Source: Limnoglobus roseus
GTDB lineage: Bacteria; Planctomycetota; Planctomycetia; Gemmatales; Gemmataceae
DNA: 64,000 nucleotides
Assembly: GCF_008254045.1 (NCBI RefSeq)
Contig: NZ_CP042425.1
Coordinates: forward strand, 4,030,001 to 4,094,000
Direction: 5' to 3'
Shown here: positions 1-8,535 of the stretch, piece by piece
Layout of the letters: each line of letters begins with the position of its first letter
How positions within the stretch are numbered: position 1 is the first letter of the stretch
The notes under the pieces: generated by a model
Databases searched by the model: none
What the model was told of the DNA's origin: nothing
Seen by the model: only the letters and a program-made list of their open reading frames with translations
Translations under genes and position numbers: made by a program

Positions 1-187
1 GAGGCGGGCCATTCGCGCGCGGTCTTCCGGACCGAGTGGGGTGCGGCCCTTTCCAGTGGCATCGCTCACGATCAATTCCTCAGAACGGTATCGGGGGAAC
101 GAAGTAACACCGATTGGACAATACCCGCGTCGCGGCTATCGGTCCAACACATTCTGGAGTATAAGTCCGTTCGACGTTTTGCGAGTG
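1..187. other. Left edge, no gene seen
   Basis: No convincing coding frame. The short frames here have no domain and no ribosome binding site. With 267-388 this forms the 3' flank of the leftward gene that ends at 389, interrupted by a long perfect inverted repeat. Confidence 0.5.
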
Positions 188-266
188 GACCGACTCGCGA
201 GTGGTGCGGTCAAGAGAAGAGAGAAGAACACTCTCTTCTCTTGACCGCACCACTCGCGAGTCGGTC
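188..266. repeat. 36-bp perfect inverted repeat, 7-nt loop
   Basis: Arms 188-223 and 231-266 are exact reverse complements with loop AAGAACA. The left arm begins GACCGACTCGCGAGTGG. There is no T-run on either side, so it is not a standard intrinsic terminator, although it lies about 120 nt beyond the stop of the leftward gene ending at 389. It could be a very strong 3' RNA hairpin, a recombination or phage site, or a miniature repeat. Confidence 0.85.
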
Positions 267-388
267 GGAAAATATCTTGGTACGCCCAGCATTTACTCAT
301 GCCGGGAACATACCCGGTCGTCGGTAACAGCACGTCGAGAGAAGGGTGGTCCGGGTCCGCAGGTGGACCCGGACTTGAACGGCCGCGG

Positions 389-793
389 TCAATCCAACGC
401 CGCCAACTGCTTCTCCAAGTCCTCCAGGGACGCGGCGGTGAGGGCCGCGTCCTTCTTGGCCCCGATGGCGTCGAGAATCTTCTTCCGGTCGGCAGCCTTC
501 TTGATCTTGTTCAACTCGGCCGCGTTCTGCTCCTGCTTCGTCTTGATGACATCCTTGACGATCTCCAGGGAGACCGCGAGGCTTTCCTTCGCCGGGTCCG
601 GCTTCGCCTGTTCGACGAACGACTCCACGGAGACGTTCTTCAGTTGGGCGTTGATCCCCTTCGCCACGGTGTCGAGGTCGAAGTTACTCTCCGACTTCAG
701 CGGCAAGTCGAACAGCTGTTCGATGGTCAATGAGCCGCGGGACGAGGGGAACCGTAGACGCTTTTGCGCGGCGTACTTGTAAATGTCCGTCAT
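389..793 (-). CDS. Small charged protein of unknown function
   Basis: 134 aa, beginning MTDIYKYAAQKRLRF. The C-terminal half is rich in Lys, Glu and Ala and predicted mostly helical. There are no cysteines, membrane segments or motifs I recognise. The ATG follows a GGGAG-type ribosome binding site, and the gene starts 11 nt after the stop of the 649-aa gene upstream, so the two very likely form one unit. Small proteins of this style occur in phage and plasmid modules, but I cannot assign a family. Confidence 0.7.
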   Translation of the reverse strand: MTDIYKYAAQKRLRFPSSRGSLTIEQLFDLPLKSESNFDLDTVAKGINAQLKNVSVESFVEQAKPDPAKESLAVSLEIVKDVIKTKQEQNAAELNKIKKAADRKKILDAIGAKKDAALTAASLEDLEKQLAALD

Positions 794-804
794 GGAAACT
801 CCCG

Positions 805-2754
805 TTAGAAACCGAGGGCATACGCGCGACGCCCGTCCACCACAACGGTGACGGAATCGTTGCGACCACCCGTGAAACCGACGCCCGAAATCTGGTCTTC
901 AGCGAACGCGCACTTGGTCTTGGAGCCTAACACTTCGAAGACTTTACGGTGGCGGTCCAGGTCGCCCCGGAGGAATTCGTTGAACACGCCGCGGGTCGCT
1001 CCCGGATTCTTGCACCCCTCCAGGGCGAAAATTAGGTGCCGCTGGCCCGCCTTACTCCCGCCCCAATGGTTCGGACTGTACAGGATCGAGTTCACGGGGA
1101 CCAACGTCTCAGTTTTCACGCCCCACTTCTCTTGAGAGGCTGACCCGCCAACAAGACCCTCCTGCGGGTTCACCTCGACCAACTTCCCCCCTTTCACGAC
1201 CAACTTGAAACAAGCAACCTCCTTGCCCTGCTTCACCGCCGGGGCGTAACTGAATTGGTGGATCACCCCCGCGAATTCGACCTCGATTGAGAACCCGATA
1301 TCGACCGTCTCCCGTTGGGCGTACTGGTGGACGTGGACGGCGTAGGTGCCGTCCCGCAGGTCGTTGAACGCGAGGTTCTCGACGGCGTTTCGCGTCTGCC
1401 CGCGGCCGGCGTTCATGTCCACGTCGAGGATGCCCATCTTGTCGCGGAAGAACACGTGCTTCCGATCCGGCGTGACGGCGTGCAGGTCGAGGTCGTCGAA
1501 GTTGTACCACGACAGGCTCACGCGGAGCTTGGCGTTGACGTTCCCGCCGGCCGCCTTGACTCGCTGCTTCACGCTGTCCGTCACGTCGCCGTCGTAAGAC
1601 CAGGCGAAGGCGTTGTCCCACTTGAACAGACGTTCCGGGCCGTCACTTCCCGTCAGGCTCACGAAGTTCCCCGCGTGGTGGTTCTTCAAGAACACCTCTA
1701 CCGTTTTCGCCTTCGTCAACACGTCCTTGACGAACTGGTCGGCAGAGACCGGGGTGGCCACGTCGAGGTTGGGGGCGGTCTTTTTCACATTCCCTTCGAG
1801 CAAGGCCGCGATGCCGTCCTTCATCCTCGCCCGCGTGTCGTTGTTGACGAACAGCACGTCGTTGACCGACACGTCGGAAAGGCGGGCGTACCGGCGGTAG
1901 ATCGCCCCACCCAAGCCGAGGTCGGTCAGAGTTTGCACCGCCTGCTCGACCATCTTCTGCGTGATGACGCTCGTGGGCCGCTTGTAGTTCATCGGCGCGA
2001 CCTTCGTTTCGAACGCCTTCACGGCCTGATCCATGTCCTTGCCGTCCGCCAGATCGACGAGCAGGGTGCCGATGACCGTGTTCCGGAACCGGGCGTTTCG
2101 GTTGTCGAGACTCTCCCACACGAACAGGTCGGACTTACCAGCGGCATTGAACTTGGTCAGCAGCTCCTTGAAGCCTACGACGGCCGGTTTGTGCTCCTCG
2201 CCACGGTACAAGCCATTCGACTCGATCAAGTCCAGCACCTCGTCGAGGTGGGGCGACTGGATTTCGCTCAGGCCACGCTTCGCCACTTGGAAGATGGCCT
2301 CTTGTTCGCCCCGCTTCGTCTCCGGGTCGGCATTCCAGTGCTTGTCGGCGACCTCGCCGTAGAAGTGGTCGTATCGCTCGTTCGTCTTGCCGTCGTAGTT
2401 GTGATCGACCCCGAACTTCCGCTCCTTCGTGCGGAATACGGTCTGGACCGGCGCGGCTTTGACGATGCCGGACATCCGGGCCGCGACTTCCCTGTACGGG
2501 TGCGGCATGTCAAGTACGTCCCACACCGTCTGAACATTACCGTTGACGATGTTCACGAGTTTGCCGAGTCGGCGAACGAACTGCTTGCAACACTGGCAGT
2601 CGTGGACCGTCCGCTGCCGGAAAATCGGATCGGCTCCGGCCGGGAAAGCGGCGAGGTATTGCTCGAACAAGTTTTCAACGCGAACGACGTACAGTTCACG
2701 CTTGGACATCTCCACGAATCGGGCGTGGACGGCCGCTGAGAACGCCTGGAACAT
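805..2754 (-). CDS. Large protein with DUF2135/YfaP-like beta domain, function unknown
   Basis: 649 aa. I chose the start at 2754 because AGGAGG stands 7 nt before this ATG; the frame is open 13 codons further but without such a site. Near residue 52 there is a cysteine cluster, HDCQCCKQF, which could bind metal. Residues about 405-500 contain LRVSLSWYNFDDLDLHAVTP and a following FFRDKMGILDVDMNAG, which resemble the DUF2135/YfaP beta-sandwich (SWxxxxDLDLHVxxP). The rest is mainly helical and unrecognised. There is no signal peptide. Upstream partner of the 134-aa gene; a phage- or conflict-type origin is possible but unproven. Confidence 0.7.
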   Translation of the reverse strand: MFQAFSAAVHARFVEMSKRELYVVRVENLFEQYLAAFPAGADPIFRQRTVHDCQCCKQFVRRLGKLVNIVNGNVQTVWDVLDMPHPYREVAARMSGIVKAAPVQTVFRTKERKFGVDHNYDGKTNERYDHFYGEVADKHWNADPETKRGEQEAIFQVAKRGLSEIQSPHLDEVLDLIESNGLYRGEEHKPAVVGFKELLTKFNAAGKSDLFVWESLDNRNARFRNTVIGTLLVDLADGKDMDQAVKAFETKVAPMNYKRPTSVITQKMVEQAVQTLTDLGLGGAIYRRYARLSDVSVNDVLFVNNDTRARMKDGIAALLEGNVKKTAPNLDVATPVSADQFVKDVLTKAKTVEVFLKNHHAGNFVSLTGSDGPERLFKWDNAFAWSYDGDVTDSVKQRVKAAGGNVNAKLRVSLSWYNFDDLDLHAVTPDRKHVFFRDKMGILDVDMNAGRGQTRNAVENLAFNDLRDGTYAVHVHQYAQRETVDIGFSIEVEFAGVIHQFSYAPAVKQGKEVACFKLVVKGGKLVEVNPQEGLVGGSASQEKWGVKTETLVPVNSILYSPNHWGGSKAGQRHLIFALEGCKNPGATRGVFNEFLRGDLDRHRKVFEVLGSKTKCAFAEDQISGVGFTGGRNDSVTVVVDGRRAYALGF

Positions 2755-2851
2755 AGCCGGACCTCCTGAGTGAATTTTTGAAACATCTGACACTCATCGA
2801 ACGACGAGGTTCGCATTCGTGCCAGAAACGTACCCGATCGTCGTCGGTATG

Positions 2852-3461
2852 ATGGCGAAGTAGTGCGGCCGGTTCGCCGAGTGGCTGGACCGGCAAGCGG
2901 CGAAGCTCGTCGTCACATGGGGCAACCATGACCGCGTTCAGGTCATCACCCCGCACCCCATGCTGGCCGCGGGTATTGCGGGCCTACGATGGCCAGTCCT
3001 CGTCGATGCGCCCGTTGGGATCTGCGGATTGAAGGTGTACGGCTCGCCGTGACAACCGACGTTCGGTGCCGGTTGGGCGTACAACCTCGACGAACCGGAC
3101 CTTGCCCGCAAGTGCGGCGATGATTCCGAGCAATACGGATATCCTCTTGCTACACGACCCGCCGAAGGACTACGGGGCCTTGGCCCCGCGACCGCGCGGC
3201 GTGTGGGAGCACACCGGGTCGCAGTCCCTCATCAACCGCATCCGTGTCGTCCGTCCCCACGCGGTGGTTTGCGGGCACATTCACGAATGCTACGGCGTTT
3301 ACAGGGATCGCGATACGACGATTTACAACTCGTCACTGATAAACAAGCGGTACGAGATCGTGAACGGGCCGACGAGCCAATGCAAACCAACGACGTCGTT
3401 CAACCCCATGTCGCCGCCGATGAGCAGGATGTCACACGGGTCGATGAGAGTAACGTGTTGA
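2852..3461 (+). pseudogene. Decayed metallophosphoesterase
   Basis: Remnant of a calcineurin-like phosphoesterase. One frame gives FAEWLDRQAAKLVVTWGNHD (GNHD motif) and GLKVYGSP, then an in-frame TGA (3050-3052) where the family has Trp (GSPW.PTFG), then QPTFGAGWAYNLDEPDLARK. Around 3105-3120 the frame shifts by one, and the C-terminal part continues as DILLLHDPPKDYG and VVCGHIHECYG, the last metal-binding histidines. A TAG also occurs at 2861-2863. Two stops and a frameshift make it non-functional. The 5' end is uncertain. Confidence 0.8.
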
Positions 3462-3843
3462 CGGTCGAGTGCGACGCGCACGTGGACCGGGCCCAGAAGG
3501 AGGTCCTCCCAGGGCCGGACCCGCGGCGAAGTCAGCCGGCGGGCCGGGTGCCGCGGGTCGCGCGGTGGATGGCCCTCGCGATCCGGTGCGACGAGCTCAT
3601 CCGCGACGACGTGGTCGAACGGTGCGCCGACCTCGCGGAGTTGGGAGACGTGTCTCAAGCCCGGGTCAGCCGGATCATGAACCTGCTGGGCCTCGCGCCC
3701 GACATCAGTAGGCCCTTCTGTTCCCGCCACGGACGGCGGGCGGCCGCGATCCGGTCATGCAGCGGGATCTGCAGCCGATCGCCGCGACCCTCAACTGGGG
3801 CCGGCAGCGGAAGGCATGGCAGGCGGTGCGGACGACGTCCTAG
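3455..3843 (+). pseudogene. Decayed planctomycete recombinase-associated HTH protein
   Basis: The frame reads VLPGPDPRRSQPAGRVPRVA, followed by a helix-turn-helix stretch (VSQARVSRIMNLLGLAPDI). This resembles a small HTH family found beside serine recombinases in planctomycetes. At 3706/3707 one base is missing and a TAG follows (3709-3711). The shifted frame resumes as ALLFPPRTAGGRDPVMQRDL and ends at TAG 3841-3843. No recombinase is seen next to it, so this is probably the leftover of a lost element. The start is uncertain. Confidence 0.7.
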
Positions 3844-3894
3844 ACCGGCCAGCGGCGCGGTCCGCGACCGTGTCGGGATTACCGGGTCAGGGGC

Positions 3895-4467
3895 TCAGGC
3901 GTTCAGGAGCGTGACCTTGTACTCGGGGGAGACGACCCGGCCGGCCCACGGCATCACCTTCCCGCCCGCGCCCGCCTTTGCCTGCTCGAACACCGCCCGC
4001 AAGGTGACCTCCACCCGAGAGTCCTTCGCGCCGAACGGCCACCCCTCCCACTCGCGCGGCGCGCCGGCCGGCGGGTCGTACGCCACGACGCGGGCGTGCA
4101 ACCCGCCGGGGGCCAGCCGCTCCAGCCGGACGACGTTCTTCGACCACTCCTTTTCGACTCGCCGTACCGTCGACGCGGCCCTGCCGGCCGCGACCTCGAA
4201 CGACAGCGTGCCGTGCCCCTCGGAGTTGCCCTCGGCCCACACGTACACGGCGGCCGGCGACACGTTCTCCACGACGACCACAAACCGGAGCCCGTACCCG
4301 GCGTTGCGGAGGGTCGGGGGGTGGGCGAGCGTCCCGTCGAGGCCGTACAGGCCGGGGAGGACGACCGACACCTTCAACTCCGACGCGGCCGACGGGCGGC
4401 CGCCCGCGGCCCCGGTCAGAGCCCACCCACTGCCCGCCCCCACCCCGATCGCCCGCCTGCGGTTCAC
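3895..4467 (-). CDS. Predicted exported protein of unknown function
   Basis: 190 aa with the GTG start chosen (GGGGAGGG lies just upstream); an ATG 11 codons earlier also exists. The N-terminus MNRRRAIGVGAGSGWALTGA is a twin-arginine-like or Sec signal. The mature part, VSVVLPGLYGLDGTLAHPPT onward, looks like an all-beta domain with alternating hydrophobic residues. No active-site motif is recognised. The IS5-like element sits about 75 bp upstream of the start and may have displaced its promoter. Confidence 0.6.
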   Translation of the reverse strand: MNRRRAIGVGAGSGWALTGAAGGRPSAASELKVSVVLPGLYGLDGTLAHPPTLRNAGYGLRFVVVVENVSPAAVYVWAEGNSEGHGTLSFEVAAGRAASTVRRVEKEWSKNVVRLERLAPGGLHARVVAYDPPAGAPREWEGWPFGAKDSRVEVTLRAVFEQAKAGAGGKVMPWAGRVVSPEYKVTLLNA

Positions 4468-4540
4468 GCCCGACCCTCCCCGCGAAAGATTCCGGCCCAC
4501 TCCCGACTATACCCGCGGGGCAGTATCGCGACTGTAACGG

Positions 4541-5330
4541 CTAGGTTTTGTCTGACAGGGCTTCCGTCACCCGCTTGAGATATTGTCGGATCATGGCCAC
4601 GTGGGCTACCGCCAAGTCGCTGACGGCCGACTTCTCGTACCGGGTCGCCGGCGGCGGTTCTCCTTCCGCCACCTGATACACCGCTCGACCACGTTCCGCC
4701 GGCGGGCGGTACGCCGCCCGGTCGAACCCGAACGGCCGGCCCCGGTTCAACCGGTGGCGGGGGTGCGGCCGGCGGCGGACGGACGGGTGGTCGTACCCCT
4801 TGTCCCCGGCCGGGGGACGGACACCGAGTCGAGGGCGGCGTCCAGCCCGGCCGTCTCGCCGGCGTCCGCCGGGGTGAGGGCGACGCCGACCGGCCGGGCG
4901 TTGCCGCACGCCACCCGGTTCACCTTCGTCCCGAGCCCGCCGCGACCCCGGCCCAAGGCGTGATCGGCCGGCTCGGCTGTCGGCCCCCCTTTTCGCCCCG
5001 GCCGCCGAACGGCTGGCCCGGGCGATGGTCGCGTCGACGCCGAACCGCGACCCGTCGATGAGCCCGAACTCGCCCGCCCGGCCCTGCAACGCCCGCAGGA
5101 TGGCGGCCCACGTCCCGCCGTCCCGCCGCCGCCGGAACCGCTCGTACACCGCCGGCCATGGCCCGTCCCGCTCCGGCAGGTCCCGCCACGGGACGCCGGT
5201 GGCGGCCCCGTACAGGACCGCCGCCCACGACCGCCCGGTGGTCGGCCCACCGGCGGCCGCGGGACGGCGGGGGCAGGAGCGGCTCGACCAAGGCCCACTG
5301 GGCGTCGGTCAACTCGTGACGGCGGGGCAC
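4541..5330 (-). pseudogene. IS5-like transposase, multiply frameshifted
   Basis: Starts at GTG with VPRRHELTDAQWALVEPLLPP, the N-terminal signature of IS5/IS427 transposases. The reading then jumps to another frame (VYERFRRRRDGGTWAAILRA, then LIDGSRFGVDATIARA with the first catalytic Asp region), to a third (LGRGRGGLGTKVN) and back (GDKGYDHPSVRRR). One frameshift is normal for IS427-type orfA/orfB, but the extra jumps indicate decay. The stop codon overlaps the left TA flank. Confidence 0.8.
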
Positions 5331-5388
5331 GGCGGGAACTCCTCCCGCCGGCCCGTCTACGAGTTGCGACGCCCTGTCAGACACAACC
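4544..5388 (-). mobile_element. IS5-family element (IS427-like), decayed
   Basis: An 845-bp element with imperfect terminal inverted repeats: TTTTGTCTGACAGGGC on the left and, read inward from the right, TTGTGTCTGACAGGGC (one mismatch). TA flanks both sides (4542-4543 and 5389-5390), the target duplication expected for this group. The transposase inside is broken. Confidence 0.8.
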
Positions 5389-5390
5389 TA

Positions 5391-6503
5391 CTGGTTCGGA
5401 GTTAAGCAAAATTATTGTTCGGTTCTCTTGGGGAAGGGCAGATCGGACCGGTCCCACAAGGCTCTCAGCGGTCTCGGTTCGAACTTCAACGCCATCTACC
5501 GGTCGATGACTTCGTTGTCGAGGTGGCCGGTGTCGTCGGGTACGAAATTTGCCAACTCGCCGTACTTCAGCCACGACCGCACGGCCTCGACCGGGTTCAA
5601 CTCGGGGGCCCACGGCGGCAACATCTCCAACCGCAGCCGCCGGTTCTGGGCGAGGAAGTCACGGACGACCGGCCCTCGGTGATTGCTCCTGCGATCCCAC
5701 ACAACCACCACGTTCCCCCGCAGGTGTCGTAGCACATCCCGCAAGAATACTACGACCTTGTCGGCGGTGAAGAAGCCGCCCTCGGTCGCGAAGTAGAACC
5801 CGAGCCGCCGGCCGGTCGGCGACACCGTCACCGCCCCGATGGCCGACACCTTGTCCCGGTGGCCACCGTCGGCGGCCAAGACCGGCGTCTTGCCGACCTT
5901 CGCCCACGACCGCCTCACCAGCGGGTTGAGGAACAGCCCGTATCGCCGATCAAGACGAGATGCGCCCGGGCCGCCGCGACTTTCTCGATCCGCAGCCAGT
6001 CGTCTTTCACCCACCCGTCGATGGCCGGCTGGTCCTTCTGTTTCGCCCGCCGGCGGGGCTTCTGCGGGCCGTACCCGCGGCCCCGCATCCACGCCCGCAG
6101 GTAGTCCGGGTGGAAGGCCGCGCCGAACTTGCGGCGGATCAACTCGGCCACCCGTCGGGACACCCACAGGTCGGTCCGGAACCCGTGGGCCGTCGGCTTC
6201 TGGTCCAGCCACCGCAACACCCGTCGCTCTTGGGCAGGTGTCAAGAACCGCGGCCGGCCGGGCGTTGGCTTGGCGGCCAACCCGGAGTCCCCGGTCCGGC
6301 GGTGGCGGGCCATCCACTTGGCCACGGTGACCGGATGGACGCCCAAGAGGGTGGCCACCTCGGCCTGCGCCCACCCCTCGCCACACTTCGCGATGGCAAC
6401 CCGGCGGCGGGCTTCCAATTCCTTTGGCAGTCCCTCTGCTTCTCATCCCGGAAGCGGAGAGATCACCGGCCGAACTGTATAGCCTTGGTTAGCTCCGAAC
6501 CAC
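5391..6503 (-). mobile_element. IS630-family element, copy 1 (inactive)
   Basis: About 1,113 bp. The inward ends are CTGGTTCGGAGTTAAGCAAA (left) and, reverse-complemented, GTGGTTCGGAGCTAACCAAG (right). It is bounded by TA at 5389-5390 and 6504-6505, as expected for IS630 insertion. It abuts the IS5-like element on one side and IS630 copy 2 on the other. It is closely related to copy 2 but carries several lesions. Confidence 0.85.
5412..6446 (-). pseudogene. IS630 transposase, copy 1, inactivated
   Basis: The order of domains matches copy 2: N-terminal HTH (GWAQAEVATLLGVHPVTVAK), then the DDE part (AADGGHRDKVSAIGAV, VVVWDRRSNHRGPVVRDFLA, PPWAPELNPVEAV). Compared with copy 2 it has an extra base near 6420, a frameshift near 5940, and a TAG replacing a coding triplet right after NEVIDR near 5496. 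It lacks the A7 slippery run of copy 2, so its frameshift is not programmed. Confidence 0.9.
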
Positions 6504-6526
6504 TACTGATTCGGAGCTAACGAAGG

Positions 6527-7563
6527 CTATTGATTGATCCCTGGGAACGGCAGTATCGATCGCTCCCACAGTGCCCGCAGTAGCCGGGGATCGAACTTCA
6601 ACTCGATCAGGCGATCGACGACCTCGTCGTCGAGGTGCGCGGTGTCGTCCGGCACGAAGTTGGCCAACTCGCCGTACTTCAGCCACGACCACACGGCCTC
6701 CACCGGGTTCAGCTCCGGAGCCCACGGCGGCAACATCTCCAACCGCAGTCGCCGGTTCCGGGCGAGGAAGTTGCGGATGGCCGGCCCGCGGTGGTTGCTC
6801 CCCCGGTCCCACACGACGACCACGTTCCCCCGCAGGTGCCGCAGCACGTCGCGGAGGAAGGCGACGACCTTGTCGGCGGTGAAGAACCCGCCCGGCTCGG
6901 TCGCGAAGTAGAACCCCAGCCGCCGGCCGGTCGGGGACACCGTCACCGCCCCGATGGCTGACACCTTGTCCCGGTGGCCGCCGTCGGCGGCCAGCACCGG
7001 CGTCTTCCCGACCTTGGCCCACGACCGCTTCACCAGCGGGTTGGGGAACAGCCCCGTTTCGTCGATCGGGACGAGGTGGGCCTTGGCCGCCGCGGCTTTT
7101 TTTCGACCCGCGGCCAGTCGTTCTTCACCCACCCGTCGATGGCCGGCTGGTCCTTCTGCTTCGCCCGCCGGCGGGGCTTCTGTGGGCTGTACCCGCGGCC
7201 CCGCATCCACGCCCGCAGGTAGTCCGGGTGGAAATCCACGCCGAGCTTCCGGCGGATCAATTCGGTCACCCGCCGAGAGGTCCACAGATCGGTCCGGAAC
7301 CCGTGGGCCGTCGGCTTCTGGTCCAGCCACCGGAGCACCTGCCGCTCCTGGGCGGGGGACAGGAACCGCGGCCGACCCGGTGTCGGCTTGGCCGTCAGTC
7401 CGGCGTCGCCGTCGCGGCGGTGGCGGGCCATCCACTTGGCCACGGTGACCGGGTGAACGCCCAGGAAGGCGGCCACCTCGACCTGCGTCCACCCCTCGCC
7501 GCACTTCGCCGCAGCCAACCGGCGGCGGGCTTCCAACTCCTGGGCAGTTCCTTTGCTCCTCAT
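6527..7563 (-). CDS. IS630 transposase made by -1 frameshifting
   Basis: Two overlapping frames. Frame A starts at ATG 7563 (MRSKGTAQELEARRRLAAAK) and has the HTH domain (GWTQVEVAAFLGVHPVTVAK). Frame B has the DDE nuclease: HLVPIDETGLFPNPLV with the first Asp, VVVWDRGSNHRGPAIRNFLA with the second, and PPWAPELNPVEAVWSWLK with the catalytic Glu. A -1 slip at A_AAA_AAG (7102-7096) leads exactly from frame A (GAA AAA AAG) into frame B (AAA AAA GCC), giving about 345 aa, the usual IS630 length. Without the slip, translation ends near 7030. That the slip happens is inferred from the motif and the intact frames. Confidence 0.88.
7096..7103 (-). promoter_or_regulatory. Programmed -1 ribosomal frameshift site
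   Basis: A run of seven A followed by G on the minus strand. In the frame-A phase it reads X_XXY_YYZ as A_AAA_AAG, the most efficient bacterial slippery heptamer. Re-pairing by one base enters the frame that encodes the DDE domain. The same position in copy 1 lacks the run. Confidence 0.85.
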
Positions 7564-7621
7564 CCCGGAAACGTAGGGATCGAGGGCATCAGAGAATAGC
7601 GTTGCTTAACTCCGAATCAGT

Positions 7622-8084
7622 AGGATCACCTTCGCCTCGTATCGCTCTGCCCCATTCGTAGGCGGGCGTTGTGAGTATCAAAACGCCATTGGGCTTTAGG
7701 ATACGGTAAGCTTCTGACAAGAAGCCTAAGCCCATAAATGGATCGACTAGAAATCCAACTACTCCAGATGGTTGCGAGTTGGCAAATGGGATTGAGCGGC
7801 AGTCGCAGTGCAGCTGAGCTAGGCATTCCTCTCTTGGGGAGAGAGAATGCATTGCGGCACTTGAATCCATTTGTATTATTCGAGCCGCCGCTACTCCTAA
7901 ATATTCATTTGTCCGCCCCCTCCCGCATCCAACTTCAAGAATGAGGCCTTTTTGAGGTGGCGACACTGTTTTTTTTATTGAATGCGCTTATCGTGGCGTG
8001 GTCGAAGTTGCGACAGGTTTTATGCGATGGAGAATAGTATTCCATAGCTAGCAAGTCGTAGCCCGATGGTTGAATAGATTTGTT
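7622..8084 (-). pseudogene. SAM-dependent methyltransferase fragment
   Basis: The gene runs leftward. Its N-terminal part reads SIQPSGYDLLAMEYYSPSHK and TCRNFDHATISAFNKK. At the A5 run near 7943-7947 the frame is off by one base (one extra A); the next frame then gives GLILEVGCGRGRTNEYL, the SAM-binding motif I, and later RILKPNGVLILTTPAYEW. It is cut at 7621 by the IS630 right end. The first codons (ATG CTA AAC AAA) lie at 11019-11006, beyond the large transposon. The C-terminal end is missing on the far side of the IS array. Confidence 0.85.
8077..8084. repeat. Target-site duplication, left copy
   Basis: GATTTGTT directly outside the left inverted repeat. The identical octamer is at 11006-11013 outside the right one. 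Removing the element and one copy restores the methyltransferase frame ATG CTA AAC AAA TCT ATT CAA. Confidence 0.93.
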
Positions 8085-8109
8085 GGTAGTGGCCCGTTAG
8101 TGTGTTGAT
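8085..8109 (+). repeat. Left terminal inverted repeat of the cargo transposon
   Basis: 25 bp beginning GGTAGTGGCCCGTTAGTG. It matches the reverse complement of 10981-11005 except at two positions (G/T and T/C). Confidence 0.93.
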
Positions 8110-8112
8110 CCG

Positions 8113-8496
8113 TCAGTCGTAGAAGGTCTGGTCCGTTTCGACCCACTCGCAGGTGCGGTCGCGTTCCCCGGTTCGGTAGTACGTCTCCATCGCTTTCAAA
8201 AGTAGCGGCGCATCCACAAAGACGTATCGGGGGAAACTGCGAGTGTCGCCCCCGTCGAAGGCCGTCACGATGTCGTCGCCGAGTGAGCGATCGATCAGCG
8301 TGTGCCAGTCTTTGTCACCGACGCCGCAACCGGACACAAGATAGCCGACGGGTTCAGTGAACAGCACAATGAGAAAGGTGTCGTCGTCCACGTCCAGCGT
8401 AAGTGTCTTTTCGTGCTTGAGGGCGAGCAGCCGTTCTTGAACTCGCTCCCATGTCGGCGATTGCTCGCTGTCACTGATTGTTCTGATGCCGTGCAC
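8113..8496 (-). CDS. Imm1-like protein (transposon cargo)
   Basis: 127 aa, with GTG at 8496 chosen because AGGAG stands 7 nt upstream. It has no signal peptide or membrane segment. The layout resembles Imm1-family immunity proteins: an N-terminal helix (TWERVQERLLALKHEK), a strand pair (TLTLDVDDDTFLIVLFTE), a YLVSGCG turn, and a late helix with the C-terminal CEWVET stretch matching the family's Trp-Glu ending. The family is known to neutralise polymorphic toxins, but no toxin is nearby. A role in protecting the element or host is inference; fold-level similarity only. Confidence 0.5.
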   Translation of the reverse strand: MHGIRTISDSEQSPTWERVQERLLALKHEKTLTLDVDDDTFLIVLFTEPVGYLVSGCGVGDKDWHTLIDRSLGDDIVTAFDGGDTRSFPRYVFVDAPLLLKAMETYYRTGERDRTCEWVETDQTFYD

Positions 8497-8535
8497 GCTC
8501 TTGCTCCTGCTTCGGCGTTGGGGTACGATCACACT

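Larger units (their letters stand above)
6506..7620 (-). mobile_element. IS630-family element, copy 2 (apparently intact)
   Basis: About 1,115 bp with ends CTGATTCGGAGCTAACGAAG (left) and, reverse-complemented, CTGATTCGGAGTTAAGCAAC (right). TA dinucleotides flank it at 6504-6505 and 7621-7622. The right end cuts the methyltransferase reading frame. Both transposase frames are open and are joined by a classic frameshift site, so the element may still be active. Confidence 0.88.

Noticed and set aside
1315..2739. 474-aa rightward open frame
   Set aside because: It is the complement of the 649-aa leftward gene, has no domain and typical high-GC shadow composition.
3203..4537. 444-aa rightward open frame
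   Set aside because: It runs through two decayed genes in changing true frames and then antisense to the exported-protein gene.
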